64,000 bases of DNA from Olsenella intestinalis (GCF_023276655.1 NZ_JALGRK010000001.1:949501-1013500), one strand, 5' to 3'. Shown: positions 42,741-52,913, counted from the first letter of the stretch. Notes: a model not told the origin generated them from the sequence alone. Translations and numbers: made by a program.

Positions 42741-43431
42741 GGCAGGATCCTCCGCTTCTGTGGATGGTGCAGTACTCGTGGCACGGGCAGTCGGCGCAGG
42801 TCGTGCGCATGCGCGGCGGCAGCTCGTCGAAGATGCCGATGACGGCGGTCACGCTCTTGGTGGGCGTCATGAGCAGGCTCGGCGAGAGCGTGATGCCGAG
42901 GCGGCGGCGCGCGTCGAGGGCGTCGAGCAGGGTGGGCTGGCAGGCAAGCGGCAGGTCGCCGTAGCCGGGCGAGAAGCGCGCGTTGGCGAAGCGGCCCTGC
43001 TCGCGCGCGCGGGAGCGGACGAGCGCCTCGGCGTCTTCGGCGGCGCACTCGACGAGGGTCGTGGCGGCCGCGTCGAAGAGCGCCTGGTCGAGGCTGTTGA
43101 GAAGAGCGAGGCGCCTGAGCTCGCGCTCGAGTGCCATGCCGATGGTCACCGCCATGAGCGCGACGGCGCGGGCGCCGGCGAGGTGCTCGGCGATCGAGGC
43201 GCCCTCGAGCCCCAGCGCGCAGCCCTCGAGCGAGATCGTGCTCTTCTCGGCGTCGCGCGAGGCGATGGGGAAGCACTTGATGCTCGCGCGGGGGCGGGCC
43301 AGCTCGCGGGCGCGCCCCATCTGCGTCTCGAGGCGGCCCTCGATGTCGCTCGAGACGCTCTGGCTGCCACGGCCGAGGTAGCGCAGCACCTCGGCGGGGT
43401 CGGCGTCGTGTGCGGGAAGGTCGACGATCAT
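42730..43431 (-). CDS. Stand-alone methionine synthase activation-domain-like protein
   Basis: RFSPGYGDLPLACQPTLLDALDARRRLGITLSPSLLMTPTKSVTAVIG; CADCPCHEYC tail. Confidence 0.82.
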   Translation of the reverse strand: MIVDLPAHDADPAEVLRYLGRGSQSVSSDIEGRLETQMGRARELARPRASIKCFPIASRDAEKSTISLEGCALGLEGASIAEHLAGARAVALMAVTIGMALERELRRLALLNSLDQALFDAAATTLVECAAEDAEALVRSRAREQGRFANARFSPGYGDLPLACQPTLLDALDARRRLGITLSPSLLMTPTKSVTAVIGIFDELPPRMRTTCADCPCHEYCTIHRSGGSCRGD

Positions 43432-44297
43432 CGCGTGGCGCCCAGGTAGCCGGCCTCGAGCAGGCGGTCGTGGGCGGCGCGGCCCACGTCGGGGCGGTTC
43501 ATGCTGTAGACGTGGATGCCGTCGACGCCGTTGGCGGCGAGGTCGAGCATCTGCTCGCAGGCGTACTCGATGCCGGCCGCGCGCTGGCTGGCGGCGTCGT
43601 CGCCGGCGCGCACGAGGCGGCGGACGACCTTCGAGGGGATCGACGCGCCGCAGCTGAAGGCCATGCGCTGGATCTGGCTGACGCTCGTGAAGGGCATGAT
43701 GCCGCAGACGATGGGCACCTTGATGCGCGCGCGGGTGCAGCGCTCGCGGAAGCGGTAGAAGTCCTCGTTCTCGAAGAAGAGCTGCGTCACGAGGAAGTCG
43801 ACGCCGCTGTCCTGCTTGACCTTGAGGTTCTCGATGTCGCGCTCGAGGCTCTCGCACTCGACGTGGCCCTCGGGGTAGCAGGCGGCGCCGACGCACATGC
43901 CGCTGCCCTGCAGGTACGCCACGAGGTCGGACGCGTGCGCGAAGTCCACGACCTCGCGCCCCGGCGCATGGTCGCCGCGAAGCGCGAGCACGTTCTCGAC
44001 GCCGGCGGACCTGAGGCGCGCCACGAAGTAGTCCACGTCGGACTCCGAGGAGCCCAGGCAGGTCAGGTGGGCGAGCGCCGAGGTGCGCCCCGTGGCCTCG
44101 ATCGATCTCGCGATGTCGGCGGTGCTCTCGGTGCCGCCGGTCCCGCCGGCCGAGAACGTGACCGAGATCCAGTCGGGGTCGAAGTCCATGAGCTGCTCGG
44201 CGACGCCCATGGCCTGCGCCTGGGACATCTCGCCCTTGGGCGGGAAGATCTCGAACGAGAAGGTCTGCTTGGTGCTCAGGATGTCGCTGATTCTCAT
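43428..44297 (-). CDS. metF: Methylenetetrahydrofolate reductase
   Basis: FSFEIFPPKGE, ISVTFSAGG, LALRGD, DFLVTQLFF. Confidence 0.94.
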   Translation of the reverse strand: MRISDILSTKQTFSFEIFPPKGEMSQAQAMGVAEQLMDFDPDWISVTFSAGGTGGTESTADIARSIEATGRTSALAHLTCLGSSESDVDYFVARLRSAGVENVLALRGDHAPGREVVDFAHASDLVAYLQGSGMCVGAACYPEGHVECESLERDIENLKVKQDSGVDFLVTQLFFENEDFYRFRERCTRARIKVPIVCGIMPFTSVSQIQRMAFSCGASIPSKVVRRLVRAGDDAASQRAAGIEYACEQMLDLAANGVDGIHVYSMNRPDVGRAAHDRLLEAGYLGATR

Positions 44298-44473
44298 GGG
44301 TCCCCCTTTCGTCGCGCCTCCGGCGCTCGCACATCGTTGTCCCATCGTATCGGATGCGCCCGCCCGAGGAGCCGCTTGCACGGGCGGTTTACGTAGTCGA
44401 AAAGCGCGCCGCAGGCCTCGGCCCACGGCGCGCATGCGCCAGGCGAGAAGAGCCTCGCCTCTGTCGACGTTCG

Positions 44474-44914
44474 CTAGTAGAGCGGGAGGCCTCCCGTGAT
44501 CGGGTCGATGTCCTCCGCGCGCAGCGGCTCGAACGCGAGGCAGGTGTAGGTCGCCTCGCCGTGGAACTCGGTGAGTCCCGCGTCGCGCACGAGCGCGCAG
44601 GCGAATCCGCGCTCGCGCCCGGCGTTTGCGACTTCGAGCAGCTCCTCCTCGGAGTCCACGTAGACGCAGACCTTGGCCACGCCGGCGTCGAACCAGTCGG
44701 AGAGCGCGGTGGCCTCGCGGCCGTCGTCCTCGAGGTAGACCCACTCGCCGCCGGGCGTCACGCGGATCTGCTCCAGGCGCTGCTCGCGCGCGAGCGCCAT
44801 GAGGATCGCCTCCACGCAGGCGTGGCCCGACTGCGCGGCGATCTTGCCCTTGCGCATCTTGAGGTCACGCCTCATGACGATCATCTGCTTTGCCTTGTAC
44901 GACGAGGGTGCCAT
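44474..44914 (-). CDS. Pth2-type peptidyl-tRNA hydrolase
   Basis: KQMIVMRRDLKMRKGKIAAQSGHACVEAI ... LVRDAGLTEFHGEATYTCLAFEPLRAEDIDPITGGLPL. Confidence 0.82.
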   Translation of the reverse strand: MAPSSYKAKQMIVMRRDLKMRKGKIAAQSGHACVEAILMALAREQRLEQIRVTPGGEWVYLEDDGREATALSDWFDAGVAKVCVYVDSEEELLEVANAGRERGFACALVRDAGLTEFHGEATYTCLAFEPLRAEDIDPITGGLPLY

Positions 44915-44951
44915 GTCTCTCCTTGCTGACTGGTGCCGTCTTGCCTGGGCG

Positions 44952-45380
44952 CTAGTCCTCGACCTCGAGGAGCTCGATCTCGAAGTTGAGGGCCTTGCCG
45001 GCCATCTCGTGGTTCATGTCGAAGGTGATGATCTGGTCGTCCTTGGCCACGACGGTCGCGGGGAAGGGGTGGCCCTCCGGGCTCGAGAGGACGATGCGGG
45101 CGCCGACCTCAAGCTCCTCGGAGCCGGCGAGCTGCGCCATCGGGATGCTCTGGATGAGGTCGTCGCGGCGCTCGCCGTAGGCGTCGGCGGGCTCGAGGCG
45201 GATGTTGACGGTCTGCCCGACCTCCATGTCCCTCACGGCCGCGTCGAAGCCGGGAATCATCTGGCCGGCCATGCAGGTGAAGGCCAGGGCCTCGCCGCGG
45301 TCGCGCGACGAGTCGAACTTGGTTCCGTCGTCGAGGGTGCCGACGTAGTGGACCTTGACGTTCTTTCCTTCGTTGCTCAC
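44952..45380 (-). CDS. FKBP-type peptidyl-prolyl isomerase (SlyD-like)
   Basis: VKVHYVGTLDDGTKFDSSRDRGEALAFTCMAGQMIPGFDAAV. Confidence 0.93.
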   Translation of the reverse strand: MSNEGKNVKVHYVGTLDDGTKFDSSRDRGEALAFTCMAGQMIPGFDAAVRDMEVGQTVNIRLEPADAYGERRDDLIQSIPMAQLAGSEELEVGARIVLSSPEGHPFPATVVAKDDQIITFDMNHEMAGKALNFEIELLEVED

Positions 45381-45464
45381 GGTGTCTCCTGCCTAATCGG
45401 AGTTCGGACTTTCGCGCGGGCGCGCGTTGTCCGATAATGGATACAAGAACTAACATGATACGAC

Positions 45465-47309
45465 TTGACGCCGCCCATGGCCGCACGAAAGCGTGCGGTC
45501 GCCGGGCGCTGGAATTGGCCTGGTATGTTTGATCGAAGAGTGTGGGAGGTCGTGCGCGGCTGCGAGCGCGATTCCCTGTCATATGCGCTGCTCTGCTTCG
45601 CGACCTTCTCGCTTGACGCCGTCTGCGCCGTGCTGCTGGCGCTCGTCATCACCTCGGTGCTCGAGGGTGCGCCCTCCTGGCCCGCCGTCGCGGCCCTGCC
45701 GCTTGCTCTTCTCCTCCGCGCACCGCTCTCCTACGCCCGCTCGGCGCGTCGCGTCAGCGCGCAGGCCGCCGCGGCCCTCGAGGCCAACGGTCGCCTGTGC
45801 GAGAAGTACGCGCGCCTGTGCTGGGCGAGCGAGGCGGACGACTACGGTCCCGACTTCCTGTGGTGCGCCGGCGAGGGCGCGCGTCGCCTGGGCGAGCTCT
45901 TCGGCGAGGTCCTGCCCCGCATGATCGGCGCGCTCGCGCTCGCCCTCCCCGTCACGGTCGCGACGCTGTTCGTGTGCTGGCAGGTCAGCGTCACGTTCTT
46001 CGTGACCGCAGTGGCCGTGCTGGCGTCGCTCGTGACCGGCGCCGCCTCCGAGCGCAACCGCGTGATGAACGAGCGCATCGACGACATGCACGCGGTGTCG
46101 GCCTCGGCCGCCGACTACTTCGCCATTGTCATGCGCGAGTCGGAGACGCTGCGCGACTACCACGTCGAGTCCGACTTCGTGGAGCTCGCCGCCGCGCGCG
46201 GCACCAAGGCCGAGCACGTGCGCCTGCAGCGCGCCGAGCGCGGCCTCATGCTGATCACCTTCACGCTCGCCGTGGGCACCTGCGGCGCGGTCGTCGTCGG
46301 GCACATCTGCTCGCAGCTCTCGCGCGCCGGCGAGCTGAGCCCCCTCTTCGCGCTGGCGCTCGCGCTCGTGTGCGCCTACGCGACGGCGCGCATCGCCATG
46401 CTCGCGATCTCGATCCCGCACATGGCGGAGGCCGAGGTCGCCCAGGGCTGCATGGTCGAGCTGCTGGCGCTGCGCGAGCCCGCCGAGCACGGCTCGGCCG
46501 TGGCGGAGCCGGGCGACCACCTTGCCCTCAGCCACGTGTCCTACTCCCACGACGGGGAGGACGAGGCGCTCTTCGACGTCTCGCTCGACGTGCCCGCCGT
46601 CGGCCTCACGGCCGTGGTGGGTCCCGCCGGCAGCGGCAAGACCACGCTCGCCCAGGTGCTCTCCGGCCATGTGACCGACTACGAGGGGACCGTGTTCCTC
46701 GGCGGCAAGCAGTTCAGGGACTTCCCGCGCACGGCGCGCCTGCGCTACGTGACCCACGTCGACGGTGCGAGCGGGCTCGTCGCGGCCTCCGTCAGGGAGA
46801 ACCTGCAGATGGCCGACCTGTCGGCCACCGAGGCCGAGATGTGGAGCGTGCTCGAGACCGTGGGCCTCGACAGCGAGATCCGCCGCCGCGGCGGGCTCGA
46901 CTACGACCTCTCGGCGGCAGACGTCGAGCTCTCGCAGAGCGAGCGGCTCAGGCTCGTGTTCGCGCGCGCCCTGCTGCACAACTCGCCCGTCCTCGTGATC
47001 GACGCCCTCATGGACGACGTGAACCCCGTCGACGGCGAGCGCGCGATGATGGCGCTTCGTGCCATCGCGCGCTACAAGGCCGTCGTCTACCTCACGCGCC
47101 ACCCGTCCCAGGCGCGCTTCGCGAAGCTCGAGTACGTCCTGTCCGGCGGCCGGATCATCGCGTCGGGCACGCACGAGGCTCTTCTCGCCAGCTGCGAGGA
47201 GTACCGCCTCGCCTTCGAGGAGCAGGACCGCGCACTCAGCCTCACGGCGATGCCGAGCGACCAGACCGTCGTGCTTGCGAAGGGAGGTGACGCCCATGCG
47301 GCGAACTAG
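45465..47309 (+). CDS. ABC exporter half-transporter 1 (TM plus NBD)
   Basis: GPAGSGKTTLAQVL Walker A; LSQSERLRLVFARAL; Walker B VLVIDALMDDV lacks the catalytic Glu. Confidence 0.85.
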   Translation: MTPPMAARKRAVAGRWNWPGMFDRRVWEVVRGCERDSLSYALLCFATFSLDAVCAVLLALVITSVLEGAPSWPAVAALPLALLLRAPLSYARSARRVSAQAAAALEANGRLCEKYARLCWASEADDYGPDFLWCAGEGARRLGELFGEVLPRMIGALALALPVTVATLFVCWQVSVTFFVTAVAVLASLVTGAASERNRVMNERIDDMHAVSASAADYFAIVMRESETLRDYHVESDFVELAAARGTKAEHVRLQRAERGLMLITFTLAVGTCGAVVVGHICSQLSRAGELSPLFALALALVCAYATARIAMLAISIPHMAEAEVAQGCMVELLALREPAEHGSAVAEPGDHLALSHVSYSHDGEDEALFDVSLDVPAVGLTAVVGPAGSGKTTLAQVLSGHVTDYEGTVFLGGKQFRDFPRTARLRYVTHVDGASGLVAASVRENLQMADLSATEAEMWSVLETVGLDSEIRRRGGLDYDLSAADVELSQSERLRLVFARALLHNSPVLVIDALMDDVNPVDGERAMMALRAIARYKAVVYLTRHPSQARFAKLEYVLSGGRIIASGTHEALLASCEEYRLAFEEQDRALSLTAMPSDQTVVLAKGGDAHAAN

Positions 47310-48993
47310 CCCCTTCGCGCGCGTCCGCCCGTTCGCGCTCTCGAGGCGCACGGCGCCGCAGCTCGTGCTCACCGTGTGCCTCGGCGTGCTCGCCTGGGTC
47401 GCCGCGACGGCGTTCGCGGCGCTCGCGTGCGCCATGGTCACGGGCGTCAACCTCGGGCCCTTCGAGGCGGCGGGCGAGTACCTGCCCGTCTCGCTCCTGT
47501 CCACGGGCGCGCTCGCGGTCACGGCCGGCGCCGCGTACCACGGCAAGAAGGACGCCTACGTCTCCGAGACGCTCTCGAGGCTGCGCACGGCGGTGCTCGT
47601 TGCCGTGTGCGCGCCCAAGTCGCCCTGGGACGAGGAGCGCGGCGACAGCATGCTCGTGGCCGAGGTGTCGAACAGCATCGCCGCCCAGCGCGTGTTCTTC
47701 GAGGCGATCCCCATCGCGCTTGCCTCCGCGTGCTGCGCGCTGCTCATGGTGTGCGTCTCGCCCGTCGCGGCGCTGCTCTCGCTTCTGACGCTCGTGCTCG
47801 TGCTGCCGGTCGTGGCGGCCGTCTCGGGCAGGCTCACGCTCGGGCTCGCCACCAAGGCGCTTTCCACCGAGCGTGGCATCGAGGCGCAGGCGCACGACTC
47901 CATCCTGCGCTCGCGCGACCTCGTCCAGTACGAGTCGGGCGTGCCGCGCAACTCGCGCCTCGTGTCCGACATGGGCATCTACGCGCGTACGCGCTCCAAG
48001 GTGCTCGGCATCCGCTCGGCCTGCATCGCCTGCGGCATGGCGGCGCTGGCCCTGTGCTGGGCGCTCATCGTCGTCTTCCTCGGCCAGGGGGCGCTTCCCG
48101 GCGGGCACGCCGGCGTGTGCGTCCTGGCCTCGGCCACGGCCGTGCTCTTCTCGCTCGCGTATCGCCCCCATGTGATCGTCGAGCACGCGCAGGCGCGCGT
48201 TGCCGCGGAGGTCATCGACGTGGTCCTCACGCAGGCGCCCGCGCAGGAGCAGCCCGTGGCCGCCGACGTCTCCGTCTTCGGCGGCGCCGAGGTGCACGCC
48301 GTCGCGAGCTCGGACGTCCAGGGGGAGGTCCTGCACGACGCGAGCCTCGTGATCGAGCCGGGCTCGGTGGTCAGCGTCCAGTGCGACGACGACCGCGAGC
48401 GCGCCGTGCTGTGCGGCCTGTTCCTTGGCCACTACGAGGCCGACAAGGGCTTCGTCGCGCTCTCGGGCGTGCGCATCGAGGCGATGAGCGAGGAGTCGCT
48501 GCGCCACACTGTCGTGCCCGTCACGCGCAAGACCCCGCTGTTCACGGGCACGATCAGGCAGAACCTGCGCATCGGGCGGCCGAGCGCCTCCGACGCCGAC
48601 CTCGTGGACGCCTGCCGCGAGGCCGGGCTCGCGTCGTTTGTCTCCGAGGGCGACGTGCTGGGCCTCGAGGTCGACGACCCCGAGCTCAGCCCGCGCCTCA
48701 CGGCCGAGGTGCGCCAACGCATCGGCCTTGCGCGCGCCATCCTGTCGGACGCGCCGTTCATCGTCATGAACGACCCCACGGGCGACCTCGGGCCGCTCGA
48801 GGAGGCGCGCTTCCTGCGCAGCGTCGAGCGCCTCGCGCCCGCGCGCACGGTGCTGATCGTCACGCGCACCGACCTCGCGGAGCGCATCGCGCGCGCATCG
48901 TACAAGATGGAGTCGGGCAGCCTGCGTGCGGCCAGCATCGACCAGGCCGTGCCCGACATGGACGGAACGCGTGGATCCGGGGTGATCTTCTGA
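47296..48993 (+). CDS. ABC exporter half-transporter 2 with degenerate NBD
   Basis: Walker A replaced by VSVQCDDDRERAV; LTAEVRQRIGLARAILSDAPFIVMNDPTG. Confidence 0.82.
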   Translation: MRRTSPFARVRPFALSRRTAPQLVLTVCLGVLAWVAATAFAALACAMVTGVNLGPFEAAGEYLPVSLLSTGALAVTAGAAYHGKKDAYVSETLSRLRTAVLVAVCAPKSPWDEERGDSMLVAEVSNSIAAQRVFFEAIPIALASACCALLMVCVSPVAALLSLLTLVLVLPVVAAVSGRLTLGLATKALSTERGIEAQAHDSILRSRDLVQYESGVPRNSRLVSDMGIYARTRSKVLGIRSACIACGMAALALCWALIVVFLGQGALPGGHAGVCVLASATAVLFSLAYRPHVIVEHAQARVAAEVIDVVLTQAPAQEQPVAADVSVFGGAEVHAVASSDVQGEVLHDASLVIEPGSVVSVQCDDDRERAVLCGLFLGHYEADKGFVALSGVRIEAMSEESLRHTVVPVTRKTPLFTGTIRQNLRIGRPSASDADLVDACREAGLASFVSEGDVLGLEVDDPELSPRLTAEVRQRIGLARAILSDAPFIVMNDPTGDLGPLEEARFLRSVERLAPARTVLIVTRTDLAERIARASYKMESGSLRAASIDQAVPDMDGTRGSGVIF

Positions 48994-49775
48994 TGGCTGT
49001 CACGGCACGGCCCGACGGCTTCGTCGGCGTCTTCGACTCCGGCGTCGGTGGCATCAGCGTCCTGAGGAGCCTCGTCGCCGAGCTCCCGCACGAGGACTTC
49101 GAGTTCTTCGGCGACTCGGCCAACGCCCCCTACGGCGAGAAGACCGCGCCCGAGGTGCTCGGGCTCTCCCGCTCGATCGTGGAGGACTTCGTGGCCGAGG
49201 GCGCCAAGTGCATCGTCATCGCGTGCAACACGGCGACGAGCGCGGCCGCGCAGACGCTGCGCGCCGAGTACGGCGAGCTTCCCATCGTGGGCGTCGAGCC
49301 CGCGCTCAAGCCCGCGACGCTTGCGCCGCGACACGGCCGCATCCTGGTCATGGCGACTCCCATGACGCTTCGGCTCGACAAGTTCCACAAGCTCGCCGAG
49401 AGGTGGGGCTCCGACTCCGAGGTGATCGGCGTGCCCTGCGTCGGGCTCGCGAGCCGCATCGAGCAGGGCAACCTCGAGGCAGACGACCTCTACGAGCTCC
49501 TCGAGGACCTCGTGGGGGAGTATCGCGGCACGGTCGACTCGGTGGTGCTCGGCTGCACCCACTACCCGTTCGTGAGGCGCCAGATCAAGCGCGTCCTGGG
49601 CGACGTGCAGCTCTTCGACGGCGCCGAAGGCACGGCGCGGCGCACCCGCAGCCTGCTCGAGGCGGGAGGGCTCCTGCGCGACGAGTCGCACGAGGGGACC
49701 GTCAGCTTCCGCTCGAGCAAGCAGGGCGCCGAGGAGATGCGCCTCTACCACGACCTCTACGAGCTCGACTTCTAG
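48993..49775 (+). CDS. murI: Glutamate racemase
   Basis: GVFDSGVGGISVLRSL, IACNTATSAA, VVLGCTHYP. Confidence 0.95.
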   Translation: MAVTARPDGFVGVFDSGVGGISVLRSLVAELPHEDFEFFGDSANAPYGEKTAPEVLGLSRSIVEDFVAEGAKCIVIACNTATSAAAQTLRAEYGELPIVGVEPALKPATLAPRHGRILVMATPMTLRLDKFHKLAERWGSDSEVIGVPCVGLASRIEQGNLEADDLYELLEDLVGEYRGTVDSVVLGCTHYPFVRRQIKRVLGDVQLFDGAEGTARRTRSLLEAGGLLRDESHEGTVSFRSSKQGAEEMRLYHDLYELDF

Positions 49776-49922
49776 CTTCCAGGTCGCGAGTGGGGGAGGG
49801 CGCAGACGCTCGCCCCGCCGTGGGCACCGATCGATTGGCAAAAAGATGGGGCGGGGGCCAAGCGGCTTCCGCCCGTCATTTTGGTGTGCGCCTGCCTGCG
49901 AGGGGCAGGCTCTTCTCGGCCG

Positions 49923-50807
49923 CTAGGCGCGGCTCTTGCCCCAGAAGAAGAGGGCGACCGTGCCGGGGCCGGTGTGGCAGCCGATGGTCGCGCCGATGTC
50001 AAAGTGGTGGACCGCGCCGTTCATCTGGGGGAACTCGGCCTCGATGAGGGTCGAGACCTCCTTGGCGTCGGCCAGGCAGTCGGAGTTGATGATGAAGACC
50101 TTGTCGGAGTAGGCGTCGCCGTCCTGAGCGAGCTGGTGCATGAGCTGGACCACGCGCTTGATGGCCTTCTTCTTGGTGCGGATCTTCTCGCGCACGGCGA
50201 GGCTGCCGTCGGGCTCGACGTCCATGACCGGGCAGATCTTGAGGACGCCGCCCACGATGCCGGCGGCCTTGGAGATGCGGCCGCCGCGGATGAAGAACGT
50301 GAGGTCGGTGGAGAAGAACCAGTGCTGGACCTCGAGGCGGTGCTCCTCGGCCCAGGCGGCGAGATCGTCGATGCCCATGCCGCCGTCGCGCAGCTCGGCG
50401 AGCTTGTCCATCAGCAGGCCGTAGCCGGCCGAGGCGGCCAGCGAGTCGACCACGACGACCTTGTTGTCGGGGAACTCGGCCTGAAGCTCGCGAGCGGCGG
50501 TGCAGGCGGAGTTGTAGGTGCCGGAGATGCCCGAGGAGAGCGTGACGTGCAGGACGTCCTTGCCCTCCTTCAGGAAGCCGCGCCAGAAGTCCATGTACTC
50601 GCCGACCGAGATCTGCGAGGTCTTGGCATCGGCGCCGGCAAGCATGCGCGCGAACAGGTCCTTGGGGGAGTGCGTCTTGCCAAAGTCGTCCTTGCAGGTC
50701 TCGCCGCCGAGCTCGTAGTTGAAGAAGAGGTACTTGATGTCGTGCCTCTCGAGGAACTCCTCGGACACGTCGGCGGTCGAGCAGCAGCTTAGGATGTAGT
50801 CAGCCAT
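49923..50807 (-). CDS. DegV family protein
   Basis: SCCSTADVSEEFL, ISGTYNSACTAA, DSLAASAGYGLLMDKL. Confidence 0.92.
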   Translation of the reverse strand: MADYILSCCSTADVSEEFLERHDIKYLFFNYELGGETCKDDFGKTHSPKDLFARMLAGADAKTSQISVGEYMDFWRGFLKEGKDVLHVTLSSGISGTYNSACTAARELQAEFPDNKVVVVDSLAASAGYGLLMDKLAELRDGGMGIDDLAAWAEEHRLEVQHWFFSTDLTFFIRGGRISKAAGIVGGVLKICPVMDVEPDGSLAVREKIRTKKKAIKRVVQLMHQLAQDGDAYSDKVFIINSDCLADAKEVSTLIEAEFPQMNGAVHHFDIGATIGCHTGPGTVALFFWGKSRA

Positions 50808-51065
50808 ATAAACGATTCTCCCTTCGCGCACGATGGTTGTTCTAGCTTAACCCATCGGAGGGCCTTTTGGACGTTCGACCGCGGCGTTCGTCTGGCTTTC
50901 GGGGGTCGGTCGCGCGACAGGTGCGGTCTGCGCGCGGCCGTTCGGATAGACTTTGTACGTCATGCCAACCCTGGCACCGCAGCGCGGCCCGTCGCGGACG
51001 CTCTTCTCCGCAGGGCAGGGGGTGCGTCCCTCGCGCAACGCGGCGCCGCGGACCCGGAGGGAACC

Positions 51066-51776
51066 ATGCGCACATACTCGCTCGACGACCTTGCCCAGCT
51101 GGTCGACCACACCAACCTGCACCCCGATGCCACGCGCGCCGACCTGGAGCGGCTGTGCGACGAGGCCAGGCTCCACCACTTCAAAACGGTCTGCGTCAAC
51201 TCGGCGCAGTCTGCGTTCTGCCGCGGGCTGCTCGAGGGGACGGACGTCCACGTGGGGGCGGCCATCGGCTTCCCGCTCGGACAGACGAGCATCGCAACGA
51301 AGGCGTTCGAGACGAGAGACGCCCTCTCCAACGGCGCGAACGAGATCGACTACGTCGTGAACCTCACCGAGGTCAAGGCTGCCAACTGGGACTACGTCCG
51401 CGACGAGATGCGCGCGATCGTCGACGCCTGCAACGAGGCCGGCGCCACCTCGAAGGTCATCTTCGAGAACTGCCTCCTCACGCAGGACGAGAAGATCCGC
51501 CTCTGCGAGATCGCGAGCGAGGTGCAGCCGACCTTCGTGAAGACGTCCACGGGCTTCTCCACGGGCGGCGCCACGGTGGAGGACGTGCGCCTCATGCGCG
51601 AGCACGTCGACGAGCGCGTCAAGGTCAAGGCCGCCGGCGGCATACGGTCCGCTGACGACCTCCTCGCCATGGTGCGCGCCGGCGCCGAGCGCATCGGCTG
51701 CAGCGCGAGCATCGCGATCATCGAGGAGATCGCGGGCCGCATGAGGGAGTCCGGCGTCGACTCGATCGAGCTGTAG
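51066..51776 (+). CDS. deoC: Deoxyribose-phosphate aldolase
   Basis: VDHTNLHPDATRADL, IGFPLG, FVKTSTGF, VKAAGGIR. Confidence 0.95.
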   Translation: MRTYSLDDLAQLVDHTNLHPDATRADLERLCDEARLHHFKTVCVNSAQSAFCRGLLEGTDVHVGAAIGFPLGQTSIATKAFETRDALSNGANEIDYVVNLTEVKAANWDYVRDEMRAIVDACNEAGATSKVIFENCLLTQDEKIRLCEIASEVQPTFVKTSTGFSTGGATVEDVRLMREHVDERVKVKAAGGIRSADDLLAMVRAGAERIGCSASIAIIEEIAGRMRESGVDSIEL

Positions 51777-51842
51777 TGCGGCCGCACATCGCGCATGCGC
51801 CTCGAGCGCCCCACGCATCCTAAACCCTGCGCATACGAGAAG

Positions 51843-51872
51843 AGCCCCGCCTCTCACGAGACGGGGCTCTGT
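51843..51872. terminator. Terminator-like hairpin GAGCCCCG...CGGGGCTC
   Basis: 8-bp stem between convergent genes; 5' arm overlaps the GAGAAGAGC motif. Confidence 0.65.
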
Positions 51873-51911
51873 GCTCAGCTGATCGCCTGGTGGCGAGGCT
51901 TTGGCCGTGTC

Positions 51912-52913
51912 TTAGGCCATGGCCTGCTCGACGGCGACGGCGCAGGCGACGGTGCAGCCGACCATGGGGTTGTTGCCCATGCCGATCAGGCCCATCATGT
52001 CGACGTGCGCAGGCACCGAGGAGGAGCCGGCGAACTGGGCGCTGGAGTGCATGCGGCCCATGGTGTCGGTCATGCCGTAGGAGGCGGGGCCGGCAGCCAT
52101 GTTGTCCGGGTGCAGCGTACGGCCGGTGCCGCCACCAGAGGCGACGGAGAAGTACTTCTTGCCGGCGAGCGTGCGCTCCTTGAAGTAGGTGCCCGCGACG
52201 GGGTGCTGGAAGCGCGTCGGGTTGGTGGAGTTGCCGGTGATGGAGATGTCGACGTTCTCGTGCCACATGATGGCAACGCCCTCGCGGACGTCGTCGGCGC
52301 CGTAGCAGTTGACCTTGGCGCGCGGGCCGTCGGAGTACGGGATCGTCTGAACGACCTCAAGCTCGCCCGTGTAGTAGTCGAACTTGGTCTGGACGTAGGT
52401 GAAGCCGTTGATGCGGGCGATGATCTGGGCGGCGTCCTTGCCGAGGCCGTTCAGGATGACGCGCAGCGGCTTCTTGCGGGCCTTGTTGGCGTTGTTGGCG
52501 ATGCCGATGGCGCCCTCGGCGGCCGCGAAGGACTCGTGGCCAGCGAGGAACGCGAAGCACTCGGTGTCCTCGCCGAGCAGCATGGCGCCCAGGTTGCCGT
52601 GGCCAAGGCCGACCTTGCGGTCCTCGGCGACGGAGCCGGGGACGCAGAAGGCCTGCAGGCCGATGCCGATGGCGGCAGCCGCCTCGGACGCGGTCTTGCA
52701 GCCCTTCTTGACGGCGATGGCGCAGCCGAGGGTGTAGGCCCAGGCGGCGTTCTCGAATGCGATGGACTGGATGTCCTTGGTGATCTCATAGGGGTTGAAG
52801 CCGAGGTCGGTGCAGATCTTCTGAGCCTCTTCCAGGTCGGCGATGCCATACTCGGCGAGGGTCTTGTTGATCTTGTCGATGCGACGCTCGTAGCCTTCGA
52901 ACGTAACTGCCAT
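51912..52913 (-). CDS. GGGtGRT family protein
   Basis: VASGGGTGRTLHPDNMAAGPASYGMTDTMGRMHSS. Confidence 0.88.
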   Translation of the reverse strand: MAVTFEGYERRIDKINKTLAEYGIADLEEAQKICTDLGFNPYEITKDIQSIAFENAAWAYTLGCAIAVKKGCKTASEAAAAIGIGLQAFCVPGSVAEDRKVGLGHGNLGAMLLGEDTECFAFLAGHESFAAAEGAIGIANNANKARKKPLRVILNGLGKDAAQIIARINGFTYVQTKFDYYTGELEVVQTIPYSDGPRAKVNCYGADDVREGVAIMWHENVDISITGNSTNPTRFQHPVAGTYFKERTLAGKKYFSVASGGGTGRTLHPDNMAAGPASYGMTDTMGRMHSSAQFAGSSSVPAHVDMMGLIGMGNNPMVGCTVACAVAVEQAMA

